Positions 7,438 through 15,770 of a stretch of 31,293 nucleotides of DNA are shown in pieces. Under the pieces are notes generated by a model. The model saw only the letters and a list, made by a program, of their open reading frames with translations, did no database searches and had not been told where the DNA came from. The stretch lies in NCBI GenBank assembly GCA_002491565.1, contig DKWE01000070.1, positions 5,356-36,648 on the forward strand, given 5' to 3'. The stretch's first letter is position 1. Each line of letters begins with the position of its first letter. The DNA comes from Lachnospiraceae bacterium UBA7160. Its GTDB lineage: Bacteria > Bacillota > Clostridia > Lachnospirales > Lachnospiraceae. The position numbers and the translations under genes are program-made.

Positions 7438-8426
7438 GTTACTGGGTGGGTTCTTTATTTGCGGTTATAATCGGATTCGCACTGGATCTGCTCCTTGGAG
7501 ATCCCAACACGGCGTGGCATCCGATCTGCCTGATCGGGCGGTTGATTGCCGGAACAGAAAAAGTGATGCGCCGCCTCTTTCCGAAAACAGCAGGCGGTGC
7601 GAGGGCGGCGGGCTGTCTGTGTGCATTGATCGTCGTTGCGGTGTCCACGGCAATTCCAGCCGGGATCGTATGGGTTGCGTATACGGTTTCATTTTGGCTT
7701 GGCATTGCGGTTGAGGCAGTTCTGTGCTTTTTCACACTGGCGGCAAAGACGCTGAAAAAGGAGAGCAGCAATGTCGGGCGGGCGCTTCAGGAAGAAGGGC
7801 TTGTCGCCGGACGTCAGGCCGTTTCACGGATCGTCGGCCGGGACACGCAGAATCTGACAGAGACGGGAGTCGTGAAAGCGGCGGTTGAGACGGTCGCGGA
7901 GAATTATTCAGATGGCATAGCGGCTCCGCTGTTCTATCTGGTGATTGGCGGCGCTGCGGGAGGCTTTTTGTACAAAAGCATCAATACGATGGATTCAATG
8001 CTCGGTTATAAAAATGAGAAATATCTGAATTTTGGGTGGTTTCCAGCACATCTGGATGATGTGGCAAATTATATCCCGGCGCGGCTTGCGGCCTTGCTGT
8101 TGATTGTGTCCGCGGGGCTTTGCGGACAGGATATGGGAATGGCGTGGAAGATCTTCCGGCGCGACCGTTACAAGCACGCGAGTCCAAACTCTGCGCAGAC
8201 GGAGGCAGCCGCGGCGGGAGCCTTGCATGTGCAGCTGGCCGGGGATGCCTGGTACTTTGGAAAGCTGCACAAGAAGCCGTTCATCGGCGATGATCTTCGC
8301 CCGATTGAGATCGCGGATATCGCCCGGATCAATCAGATGATGTATGCGGCTGCAGTGCTTGCACTCGTAGTGTTTGGGACGGTAAAGCTTGCGCTGCTGG
8401 CAGTGGGCGGATGCTTATGTGTGTAA
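7434..8426 (+). CDS. cbiB: Adenosylcobinamide-phosphate synthase
   Basis: CbiB attaches (R)-1-amino-2-propanol O-2-phosphate, made by CobD, to the propionate f side chain of adenosylcobyric acid. It is an integral membrane protein. The N-terminus GFALDLLLGDP followed by HPICLIG is the family signature, and the central VETVAENYSDGIAAPLFY and YKHASPNSAQTEAAAAGAL are also typical. Hydrophobic stretches occur at about residues 5-22, 60-105, 160-180, 218-232 and 305-330. The 330 residues are normal. It starts within the previous gene's stop (ATGA), suggesting translational coupling; cobD follows 40 bp later. Confidence 0.95.
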   Translation: MSYWVGSLFAVIIGFALDLLLGDPNTAWHPICLIGRLIAGTEKVMRRLFPKTAGGARAAGCLCALIVVAVSTAIPAGIVWVAYTVSFWLGIAVEAVLCFFTLAAKTLKKESSNVGRALQEEGLVAGRQAVSRIVGRDTQNLTETGVVKAAVETVAENYSDGIAAPLFYLVIGGAAGGFLYKSINTMDSMLGYKNEKYLNFGWFPAHLDDVANYIPARLAALLLIVSAGLCGQDMGMAWKIFRRDRYKHASPNSAQTEAAAAGALHVQLAGDAWYFGKLHKKPFIGDDLRPIEIADIARINQMMYAAAVLALVVFGTVKLALLAVGGCLCV

Positions 8427-8466
8427 CCTGGATTTGATATTATGAGATTGGAGCAAAGACAGAAGT

Positions 8467-9624
8467 ATGGAGCAGACACATCAGCACGGCGGAAATATCT
8501 ACCGGTATGGAAAGGTGCAGGATTTTTCCGCTAATATAAATTTCCGGGGCATGCCGGAACGGGTCCGGGAGGCGGCACTCGCGGCGGTGGATGCGTCGGT
8601 GCATTATCCGGAGCCGGATTGTGGTCGGGTCAGACGGGCGCTTGCCAAAAGGGAACAGGTGCCGGCAGAGACCATCCTCTGCGGCAACGGTGCGGCTGAG
8701 CTGCTGTTTGCACTGGCGCAGGCGCTGCGCCCGCGCGTGGCGGTGCTGGCGCAGCCTTGCTTTTTTGAATACGAGCAGGCATTGGCAGCGGTCGGGTGCA
8801 GGCTGCTTCATCGGATGCTGCGGCCGGAGCGGGGGTTCGTGCTGGAAGAATCCTTTGCAGAGCAGATACCGAAGGAGGCTGACCTGGTCGTGCTTGGCAA
8901 TCCGAATAATCCGACCGGGAAGTTGATCGAGACGCCGGTCTTGCAGCGGATTCTGGAGCGGTGTGAACAGATCGGCTGTCTGCTGCTGGTGGATGAGAGC
9001 TTTTTTGATTTTTTGATCCCACAGGACTGTGTGCGGACGATCGAGCTTGCCGGGCCGGCTGCAAGGAGTTCTCGTCTTTTTGTACTGAAATCCTTTACGA
9101 AAATGTATGCGATGCCCGGTTTGCGTTTTGGCTATGGAATCTGCGGTGATACTGCGCTGCTTGCGCGGATGCGTGCGTTCCTGCAGCCGTGGAATGTATC
9201 CGTTCCGGCTCAGATGGCGGCGGAGGCGGCGGCGAAAGAGACAGCGTATGCCAGGGAGACAGCCGAGCAGATTGCGCAGCTCAGGCTGGATATGGCAGAA
9301 AGGCTTGCTGAACTGGGGCTTCCTGTGTTGGAGTCGTGTACCAATTATCTGCTGTTTTCCGGACCGGAGGGACTGGATGTATCCTGCCGGAAACAGGGCT
9401 ATCTGATCCGGAATTGCGGTAATTTCCGCGGATTGGACGGAATGGGAGCGGGGAAGCTGGAAGCAGATGCAGGACCTCTTCCAGATACGGCTGCTGTAGA
9501 GCAGCACTATTACCGGGTCTGTGTCAGAAGCAGCGGAGAAAATGAAGCGCTGCTGCGGGTGCTGGCAGAGATCTTATGCATGAACCATGATGCAGAGGAA
9601 AGCGCTGACCGTGACCGCAGGTAA
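8467..9624 (+). CDS. cobD: L-threonine-O-3-phosphate decarboxylase
   Basis: CobD is a PLP-dependent class I/II aminotransferase-fold enzyme making (R)-1-amino-2-propanol O-2-phosphate for CbiB. Visible motifs are HGGNIYRYG at the N-terminus, LCGNGAAELLF, VVLGNPNNPTGKL (about residues 131-143), LLLVDESFFDF and the Schiff-base lysine K212 in SFTKMYAMPGLRFGYG. The length of 385 is a little long. Residues about 314-336 (GMGAGKLEADAGPLPDTAAV and neighbours) are an insertion between GNFRGL and YYRVCVRS, which are normally nearly adjacent. There is also a charged C-terminal tail after residue 370. No pduX-like threonine kinase is visible in the window, so the source of its substrate is open. Confidence 0.93.
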   Translation: MEQTHQHGGNIYRYGKVQDFSANINFRGMPERVREAALAAVDASVHYPEPDCGRVRRALAKREQVPAETILCGNGAAELLFALAQALRPRVAVLAQPCFFEYEQALAAVGCRLLHRMLRPERGFVLEESFAEQIPKEADLVVLGNPNNPTGKLIETPVLQRILERCEQIGCLLLVDESFFDFLIPQDCVRTIELAGPAARSSRLFVLKSFTKMYAMPGLRFGYGICGDTALLARMRAFLQPWNVSVPAQMAAEAAAKETAYARETAEQIAQLRLDMAERLAELGLPVLESCTNYLLFSGPEGLDVSCRKQGYLIRNCGNFRGLDGMGAGKLEADAGPLPDTAAVEQHYYRVCVRSSGENEALLRVLAEILCMNHDAEESADRDRR

Positions 9625-9679
9625 GAATCGTGCTGCAGATGCAGGAGCTTCACGCAGTGTTCGCAGGGAGGAAGAAACT

Positions 9680-11224
9680 ATGGCGAAAGCAATCATGATA
9701 CAGGGAACGATGTCAAATGCCGGGAAGAGCGTGATCGCTGCGGGATTGTGCCGGATCTTTCATCAGGACGGCTACCGCGTCGCTCCCTTTAAGTCCCAGA
9801 ATATGGCGCTCAATTCCTTTATTACGAAGGAAGGGCTGGAGATGGGGCGGGCTCAGGTTATGCAGGCTGAGGCAGCGGGTGTCGAGCCGACGGTTGCGAT
9901 GAATCCAATTCTGCTCAAGCCGACGAATGAGATTGGTTCCCAGGTAATTGTCAATGGCGAGGTGCTCGGTACGATGAATGCCAGAGACTATTTTAAGCGG
10001 AAGCGCGACTTGATTCCGGATATTAGAAAGGCGTACCATTCTCTGGAGGAGCAGTATGATATTATTGTGATTGAAGGCGCGGGAAGTCCGGCAGAGATCA
10101 ATCTGAAGCAGGATGATATTGTCAATATGGGAATGGCGAAGCTGGCAGATGCGCCGGTGCTGCTGGTCGGGGATATTGACCGTGGGGGCGTCTTTGCACA
10201 GCTTTACGGGACAGTTGCGCTGCTGGAGGAAGAAGAACGTGCACGGATTAAGGGATTGATCATCAACAAATTCCGCGGGGACAAGACGATACTGGATCCC
10301 GGTGTGGAGATGCTTGAGGAGCTGACCGGGATTCCGGTGGTCGGAGTAGCTCCGTACCTGCAGGTCAGTCTGGAGGATGAGGACAGTCTGAGTGAACGGC
10401 TGGACGGAGTGCAGTCAATTGGGCTGATTGACATTGCCGTGATCCGTCTGCCGCGCATCTCGAACTTTACTGATTTCAATGTATTTGAGAGCATCGATGG
10501 CGTGACGGTGCGCTATGTGAAGACACCGCAGGAACTCGGACATCCGGATGTGATCATTCTGCCTGGCACAAAAAATACGATGCGCGACCTGCTCTGGATG
10601 CGCCAGAATGGGCTGGAAGCACTGATCCTGAAAGCGCAGCGGGCAGGAACTGCGGTGTTCGGCATCTGCGGCGGATATCAGATGCTGGGAAGATCAATTT
10701 CGGATCCGGACGGAGTCGAGGAGGGCGGGGAAGTCCGCGGCATGGGATTGCTCGATACCAGGACTGTTTTTGAGGCAGAGAAAGCGCGGACGCGTGTGAC
10801 AGGCAGGATTATCGCAGCGGAGGTTTCAAGTAACGACTGCAGACCGGGAGAGCGGGAATCTCTTGCCACAGCACTCGCCGGCCTTTCGGTGACGGGCTAT
10901 GAGATTCACATGGGGAGGACCACACTTGGACCGGAAGCCCGTCCGTTTACAGAAATCGAGGATACGATCACAGGTGCGCGCTGGCAGGAGGGTGCGTGGC
11001 ATGGCAATATCTGTGGCACCTATGTGCATGGAATTTTTGACAGCGAGGAAGTGGCAGCCGGCCTTGTCCATGCGCTCGCACGGGTTAAGGGCGTCGAGGA
11101 GCAGCTTGGCAGCGCGGTGGATTTCGCAGCTTTCAAAGAGACACAGTATGACCTGCTGGCTGCAGGGCTGCGCGAGCACCTGGATATGAAGCGGATTTAT
11201 GAGATCCTTGGCTGTGAGATGTGA
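9680..11224 (+). CDS. cobQ: Cobyric acid synthase (adenosylcobyrate amidase)
   Basis: CobQ/CbiP performs the four ATP- and glutamine-dependent amidations at positions b, d, e and g of adenosylcobyrinate a,c-diamide. The N-terminal dethiobiotin-synthetase-like domain opens with IMIQGTMSNAGKS (residues 5-17) and continues FKSQNMALNS and LLVGDIDRGGVFA. The C-terminal class I-like glutamine amidotransferase domain has C330 in GICGGYQMLG and H450 in GTYVHGIFD. The 514 residues are typical. The start at 9680 follows AGGGAGGAAG at 9665-9673; the open frame reaches back into cobD but without homology. It follows cobD by 55 bp. Confidence 0.96.
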   Translation: MAKAIMIQGTMSNAGKSVIAAGLCRIFHQDGYRVAPFKSQNMALNSFITKEGLEMGRAQVMQAEAAGVEPTVAMNPILLKPTNEIGSQVIVNGEVLGTMNARDYFKRKRDLIPDIRKAYHSLEEQYDIIVIEGAGSPAEINLKQDDIVNMGMAKLADAPVLLVGDIDRGGVFAQLYGTVALLEEEERARIKGLIINKFRGDKTILDPGVEMLEELTGIPVVGVAPYLQVSLEDEDSLSERLDGVQSIGLIDIAVIRLPRISNFTDFNVFESIDGVTVRYVKTPQELGHPDVIILPGTKNTMRDLLWMRQNGLEALILKAQRAGTAVFGICGGYQMLGRSISDPDGVEEGGEVRGMGLLDTRTVFEAEKARTRVTGRIIAAEVSSNDCRPGERESLATALAGLSVTGYEIHMGRTTLGPEARPFTEIEDTITGARWQEGAWHGNICGTYVHGIFDSEEVAAGLVHALARVKGVEEQLGSAVDFAAFKETQYDLLAAGLREHLDMKRIYEILGCEM

Positions 11225-11453
11225 CACTGAGGTGTTAATTTGTTCAATTGACGGTATTTGAAGACATTATTCACTCTTAGATGCCTCGGGATGGCTCTAA
11301 AAGGTGTGATATCGTCGACGGATGACGACGCAGCAGATGAAGGAACGGTCAACATATGAGCATGTCAGCAGGGGCATTATGAGCAGGAATTGGCTAACGA
11401 AAGGAAGATGCCTGCTGAAGTGGAATGTTTTTGACAGGAAGGGGAAGAACATC

Positions 11454-12104
11454 ATGGATTTAAATCAGATTGAGCGTCTTGGCCCGATGGAAATTGAGAA
11501 GAGGAGCTTTGAGATTATCACAGAGGAAGCAGGGGATGCGATTCCAGAGGATGAGCGCGCGATGATTATCAAGCGCGTGATACACACCTCCGCTGATTTT
11601 GATTACATAAAAAATCTGTGCTTTTCAGAGCATGTCGTTCCGATTGCGCAGGAAGCGCTTGCAAAGGGCGCATGGATTGTGACAGACACGAAGATGGCGT
11701 TCTCCGGGATCAATAAAAAGAGCCTGAAGGCGGCGGGCGGCGAAGCATTTTGCTTTATTTCTGATGAAGATGTGGCAGAGGAAGCCAGACGGCTCGGCGT
11801 GACACGGGCGTCTGTCTGTGTGGATAAGGCGGCGCGGCTTGGACATCCCCTGATATACGTGGTGGGGAATGCGCCGACAGCGCTGATCCGCCTGTATGAA
11901 AAAATCATGGAGGGCAGCTTCCGGCCGGAGCTGGTGATCGGAGTGCCGGTCGGATTTGTCAATGTCGTACAGTCCAAAGAGCTGATTATGCAGACAGATA
12001 TCCCGTACATTGTAGCACGCGGGCGCAAGGGCGGAAGCAACGTTGCGGCTGCGATCTGCAATGCACTTTTGTATCAGCTGGACGGCAGCAGGGACAAAAG
12101 ATAG
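11454..12104 (+). CDS. cbiC: Cobalt-precorrin-8 methylmutase
   Basis: CbiC (CobH in the aerobic route) moves the C-11 methyl group to C-12, giving cobyrinate. The 216-residue cytosolic protein shows the conserved IHTSADFDY with H44, equivalent to the catalytic histidine of CobH, TDTKMAFSGIN, VGNAPTAL and GVPVGFVNVVQSKE. AGGAAGGGG at 11436-11444 selects the ATG at 11454; an upstream ATG at 11322 would add 44 residues with no family similarity. The 229-bp gap before it (11225-11453) holds only a weak TTGACG at 11248 with no matching -10 box. Confidence 0.94.
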   Translation: MDLNQIERLGPMEIEKRSFEIITEEAGDAIPEDERAMIIKRVIHTSADFDYIKNLCFSEHVVPIAQEALAKGAWIVTDTKMAFSGINKKSLKAAGGEAFCFISDEDVAEEARRLGVTRASVCVDKAARLGHPLIYVVGNAPTALIRLYEKIMEGSFRPELVIGVPVGFVNVVQSKELIMQTDIPYIVARGRKGGSNVAAAICNALLYQLDGSRDKR

Positions 12105-12174
12105 AAGCACAGGGGTGCCAGAGGTCAGGCAGCCTGGGATGCTTCTGCAAGAATGATAGGAAATGGAGTCAACG

Positions 12175-14211
12175 ATGGAGCTTTACTTGATACGCCATGG
12201 GGCAACGGCAGGGAATCTGGAGAAGCGGTATGTCGGCGCGACAGACGAATCGCTGGTCCGGGAGGCGGTTTCTCAATTGAAAAAAGACCGCAGGCGTTAT
12301 CCTGTTCCGCAGTCTGTGCTTGCGAGTCCGATGAAACGGTGCCAGGAGACTGCCGCTCTTCTGTTTCCTGGAATGGAAATACGGACGGTGGAAGGACTGC
12401 GCGAATGTAATTTTGGGGCCTTTGAGTACCGGAATTATCAGGAATTGAATGGCGATGAGACGTATCAGCGCTGGATCGACAGCGGCGGAACGCTGCCATT
12501 TCCAGGTGGTGAGAGTCAGAAGCGCTTTCAGGAACGCAGCTGTACAGCGTTCCTGGATAGTCTTGTGCAGTTGAGCAAGGAGGGCTGTGCGTCAGCAGCG
12601 TATGTAGTTCACGGCGGGACAATTATGTCGGTCATGGAGCGGTTCTGTACGGTATCGAAAACGTATTTTGACTGGCAGACAGGCAATGGAACAGGGTATG
12701 TGCTGCAGCTTTCGGATGAGGATGCGGAGCGTCTGGAGCAGATGCGGGATGTCCCGGCGCGCTTTCTTTTGCATGTGGAAGAACTGCCGCTGCCTCCTGA
12801 ACGGGTACATGCTTCCGGGATCGAGGAAGTCTGCGTGATACAGAAAAATAAGCGGCTGCAATGCGGGTATACGACAGGGAGCTGTGCGGCAGCAGCGGCG
12901 CGCGCGGCGGCGGAAATGCTGTTTACACATCGCCCCTGCCGGGAGGTCCGATTGCTCACGCCAAAGGGAATTGCACTTTCTCTGGAAACGGAGTTCCCGA
13001 AATGTTCCGCGCGTCAGGCTTCCTGCGCTGTGCGAAAGTTCGCAGGAGATGACCCGGATGCGACCGATGGCCTGCTGGTATTCGCGGAGGCAGAGCTGGC
13101 AGAGGATTATGGCAGCTTCGCGAAGGAGAAACAGGGGCAGATTTCTGGTGAATTAACAAAGCAGAAATATGAGCTGGAATCCAGTGAGTTGGCGGGAGAA
13201 AAGCATGAACAAGTTCTCTGCGAGTTGACAGAGAAGAAACAGAAACAGGCTTCCGGTGAACTGGGAGCGGCAAAACAAGAGCAGGACTCCTGCAGTTTAA
13301 CGAAAGCAGATGGTGCCGGTGACAGAGAGGAATCAGCGGTGCAGGTCCTCATAGACGGCGGTGTCGGCGTCGGCCGTGTGACGCGCCCGGGCCTGGAGCA
13401 GCCGGTCGGAGCGGCGGCGATTAACCGCGTTCCGCGCGAGATGATTACCCAGAATGTCCGGGAGGTCTGCGCCGCGCACGGATATGCAGGCGCGGTCCGT
13501 GTGACGATTTCCGTGCAGGGCGGGGCAGAGGCCGCGAAGCATACTTTCAATCCCAATCTGGGCATCGAGGGTGGGATTTCAATTCTTGGCACGAGCGGAA
13601 TTGTGGTCCCGATGAGTGAGCAGGCGCTGATTGAGAGCATCCGGATCGAGATGCGGCAAAAGGTAGAAAACGGGGAACGCTATCTGCTGATGACGCCGGG
13701 GAATTACGGGGCGGATTTTGTAAGAGGTCAGGAGCAGTACCAGATGCTCCGTCCGGAATATGCGATGAAGTGCAGCAATTATGTCGGTGAGACACTGGAT
13801 ATGGCAGTGGAGCTGGGAGTCCGGGGGATTTTGTTTGTCGCGCATATCGGCAAGTTTATCAAGGTGTCGGGCGGTGTCATGAATACCCATTCCGCACATG
13901 CAGATTGCCGTGCGGAGCTGATGGCGGCGCAGGCGCTGCGCGCGGGGGCAGACAGGGAGACCGGGCTTCGGCTGCTGAACTCCAACACGACGGAGGAAGC
14001 GTTGGAGGTTCTGCGCGAAACTCCCTATCTGAAGGAAACTGTGCGTGAGACGCTTCGGCGCATCCAGTTTCATCTGCAGAAGCGCTGCGAGGGGGAGCTG
14101 GAAACCGGTGTCGTACTGTTTTCGAACCGGTACGGATATCTGGGAGAGTCGGAGCACGCGGCAGAATTGATACGGCAGATTGCGCAGGAAAAACAGCAGC
14201 TCTCCCGGTAA
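12175..14211 (+). CDS. CobC (alpha-ribazole phosphatase) - CbiD (C1 methyltransferase) fusion
   Basis: Residues 1-200 are a histidine phosphatase of the CobC type: LIRHGATAGN (H8), ASPMKRCQETA, ECNFGAFEY, PGGES and VVHGGT. CobC dephosphorylates alpha-ribazole phosphate or adenosylcobalamin phosphate. From about 222 to the end is CbiD, the cobalt-precorrin-5B C1-methyltransferase: LQCGYTTGSCAAAAARAA, VGRVTRPGL, NPNLGIEGGISILGTSGIV and FVAHIGKFIKVSGGVMNTHS. Residues 317-376 are a five-unit repeat insertion inside CbiD, between LLVFAEAEL and VQVLIDGGVGVG. There is no stop or frameshift between domains. GGAG at 12165-12168 favours 12175; an ATG at 12163 is the alternative. The pairing joins a late step to a mid-pathway step and may simply balance expression. 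Confidence 0.92.
   Translation: MELYLIRHGATAGNLEKRYVGATDESLVREAVSQLKKDRRRYPVPQSVLASPMKRCQETAALLFPGMEIRTVEGLRECNFGAFEYRNYQELNGDETYQRWIDSGGTLPFPGGESQKRFQERSCTAFLDSLVQLSKEGCASAAYVVHGGTIMSVMERFCTVSKTYFDWQTGNGTGYVLQLSDEDAERLEQMRDVPARFLLHVEELPLPPERVHASGIEEVCVIQKNKRLQCGYTTGSCAAAAARAAAEMLFTHRPCREVRLLTPKGIALSLETEFPKCSARQASCAVRKFAGDDPDATDGLLVFAEAELAEDYGSFAKEKQGQISGELTKQKYELESSELAGEKHEQVLCELTEKKQKQASGELGAAKQEQDSCSLTKADGAGDREESAVQVLIDGGVGVGRVTRPGLEQPVGAAAINRVPREMITQNVREVCAAHGYAGAVRVTISVQGGAEAAKHTFNPNLGIEGGISILGTSGIVVPMSEQALIESIRIEMRQKVENGERYLLMTPGNYGADFVRGQEQYQMLRPEYAMKCSNYVGETLDMAVELGVRGILFVAHIGKFIKVSGGVMNTHSAHADCRAELMAAQALRAGADRETGLRLLNSNTTEEALEVLRETPYLKETVRETLRRIQFHLQKRCEGELETGVVLFSNRYGYLGESEHAAELIRQIAQEKQQLSR
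13123..13302 (+). repeat. Five degenerate 36-bp in-frame tandem repeats inside CbiD
   Basis: Five consecutive 12-codon units begin at 13123, 13159, 13195, 13231 and 13267. They encode KEKQGQISGELT, KQKYELESSELA, GEKHEQVLCELT, EKKQKQASGELG and AAKQEQDSCSLT. The pattern is a lysine/glutamine-rich half followed by [SC]xEL[TAG]. The segment is charged and probably a helical or flexible loop. It is inserted in the CbiD domain and absent from ordinary CbiD as I know it. Confidence 0.87.
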
Positions 14212-14240
14212 GGAATGCAGAATGGCAGGAGGACAGTAGG

Positions 14241-14960
14241 ATGACAGGAAGATTGATCGGGGTAGGAGTCGGCCCGGGGGATCCGGAGCAGCTGACCTTA
14301 AAAGCGGTCCGGATGATCCGGGAAAATGAAAGAATCGCGGTACCAGGTACGAATGCGAAGGAGAGTGTGGCATATCAGATCGCAGTGCAGGCGGTCCCGG
14401 AGCTTGCAGAGAAACAGCTGATGGCAGTTCCAATGCCGATGGTAAAGGATCGCAAGGAGCTTGCACGGTGCCATGACGCGGCGGCGGACCTGGTGGAAGA
14501 ACCGCTTCGGAGGGGCGAAAATGTGGTGTTTCTGACGTTGGGAGATCCGACGGTTTATTCCACTTTTATGTATATTCATAAGCGAATTCGCGCCCGGGGC
14601 TATGAGACGGAAATTGTCAGCGGAATCCCGTCGTTTTGTGCAGCAGCGGCGCGCGCAGATATGTCGCTGACGGAGTGGAACGAGGAGCTGCACGTGATTC
14701 CTGCGGTGCACAACACGGACCGCGACCTTTCTTATGAAGGTACGCGTGTGCTGATGAAGGCGGGCCGGAAGATCGGGGCGGTAAAGGAAAAGCTGCTGAA
14801 GGAGGACTGTGAAGTCTTTATGGTAGAAAACTGCGGTATGGAATCGGAGCGAGTGTTCTGGAATGCGGCAGATATCCCGGAGGACGCAGGATATTATTCT
14901 CTAATTATTGTAAAAGAGAAAGAACGGCGCAGGCATTGGATGACAGAAAAGGAGAAATGA
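14241..14960 (+). CDS. cbiL: Cobalt-precorrin-2 C20-methyltransferase
   Basis: CbiL adds the C-20 methyl group from S-adenosylmethionine, the first methylation after cobalt insertion. The 239-residue protein has the tetrapyrrole methylase fold: GVGVGPGDPEQLTLKAV at residues 7-23, FLTLGDPTVYSTFMYI around 95-110, and VSGIPSFCAAAA. The VKDR and final VENCGMESERV segments are typical of CbiL/CobI. AGGAGG at 14227-14232 is 8 bases before the ATG. Its last codons contain the ribosome site of cbiF, so the two are tightly coupled. Confidence 0.95.
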   Translation: MTGRLIGVGVGPGDPEQLTLKAVRMIRENERIAVPGTNAKESVAYQIAVQAVPELAEKQLMAVPMPMVKDRKELARCHDAAADLVEEPLRRGENVVFLTLGDPTVYSTFMYIHKRIRARGYETEIVSGIPSFCAAAARADMSLTEWNEELHVIPAVHNTDRDLSYEGTRVLMKAGRKIGAVKEKLLKEDCEVFMVENCGMESERVFWNAADIPEDAGYYSLIIVKEKERRRHWMTEKEK

Positions 14961-14963
14961 TAT

Positions 14964-15722
14964 ATGGTACATTTTGTAGGAGCCGGATCGGGTGCAGTGG
15001 ATTTGATTACCGTGCGGGGCAGCCGGCTGCTTGCACAGGCAGACGTCATTATCTATGCGGGCTCGCTTGTGAATCCGGAGCTTTTGCAGTATAAGAAAGC
15101 GGATTGCCAGGTGTACGACAGCGCACGGATGACGCTGGAAGAGGTGCTTGCGGTCATCGAAGAGGCAGAGGCGAAAAAGCTCGACGTAGTTCGCCTGCAC
15201 ACGGGAGACCCCTGCGTCTACGGTGCGATCCGGGAACAGATGGATGATCTGGATAAAAAGGGAATTCCATATGATTATTGTCCTGGAGTCAGTGCTTTCT
15301 GCGGCGCAGCTTCCGCACTGAAAATGGAGTATACTCTGCCAGGAATCTCACAGACGGTCATTATCACCCGCATGGCAGGACGCACGCCGGTGCCGGAACA
15401 CGAGCAGATCCGGGAGCTGGCGGCGCACGGTTCTACCATGGTGATTTTCCTGAGCACCGGGATGCTGGAGAAGCTGAGTGGACAGCTTATGGAGGGCGGC
15501 TATGCGCCGGAGACTCCTGCAGCGATCGTGTACAAGGCGACCTGGCCGGATGAGGAGAGCCACATTTGCACAGTAGCTACGCTGGCGCAGTGTGCAAAGA
15601 AGTATGGGATCACAAAGACTGCGCTGATTATTGTGGGAGATTCGGTGGCGCAGAGCGGCTACTGCCGTTCGCTGCTGTATCATCCCGCATTTACAACGGA
15701 GTTCCGGGAAGCGACGGAGTAA
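14964..15722 (+). CDS. cbiF: Cobalt-precorrin-4 C11-methyltransferase
   Basis: CbiF (CobM) methylates C-11 of cobalt-precorrin-4 using S-adenosylmethionine. Motifs: VHFVGAGSGAVDLITVRG at the N-terminus, YAGSLVNPELL, RLHTGDPCVYGAIREQ, and CPGVSAFCGAASAL, TLPGISQTVIITRMAGRTPVP, all diagnostic for CbiF. The 252 residues are normal. It starts three bases after the cbiL stop with AAGGAGAAATGA overlapping the end of cbiL. Confidence 0.96.
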   Translation: MVHFVGAGSGAVDLITVRGSRLLAQADVIIYAGSLVNPELLQYKKADCQVYDSARMTLEEVLAVIEEAEAKKLDVVRLHTGDPCVYGAIREQMDDLDKKGIPYDYCPGVSAFCGAASALKMEYTLPGISQTVIITRMAGRTPVPEHEQIRELAAHGSTMVIFLSTGMLEKLSGQLMEGGYAPETPAAIVYKATWPDEESHICTVATLAQCAKKYGITKTALIIVGDSVAQSGYCRSLLYHPAFTTEFREATE

Positions 15723-15770
15723 ACGGAACGTGGAAGGATGAGCGGCGTACAGATAGGTGGGAGTAAGGGA

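Noticed and set aside
8440..9507. 355-residue open frame on the minus strand
   Set aside because: It is antisense to cobD, which is clearly conserved. The translation is rich in Arg, His and Gln with no motif and is a by-product of GC-rich codon usage.
11225..11453. Possible promoter or coding extension before cbiC
   Set aside because: TTGACG at 11248 lacks a -10 at proper spacing, and the in-frame extension from 11322 shows no CbiC similarity and a worse ribosome site.
13123..13302. CRISPR array
   Set aside because: The 36-bp units are contiguous with no spacers, are degenerate, and stay in the reading frame of CbiD.
13579..14466. 295-residue open frame on the minus strand
   Set aside because: It overlaps CbiD and cbiL in antisense, has no recognisable domain, and has biased composition typical of shadow frames.
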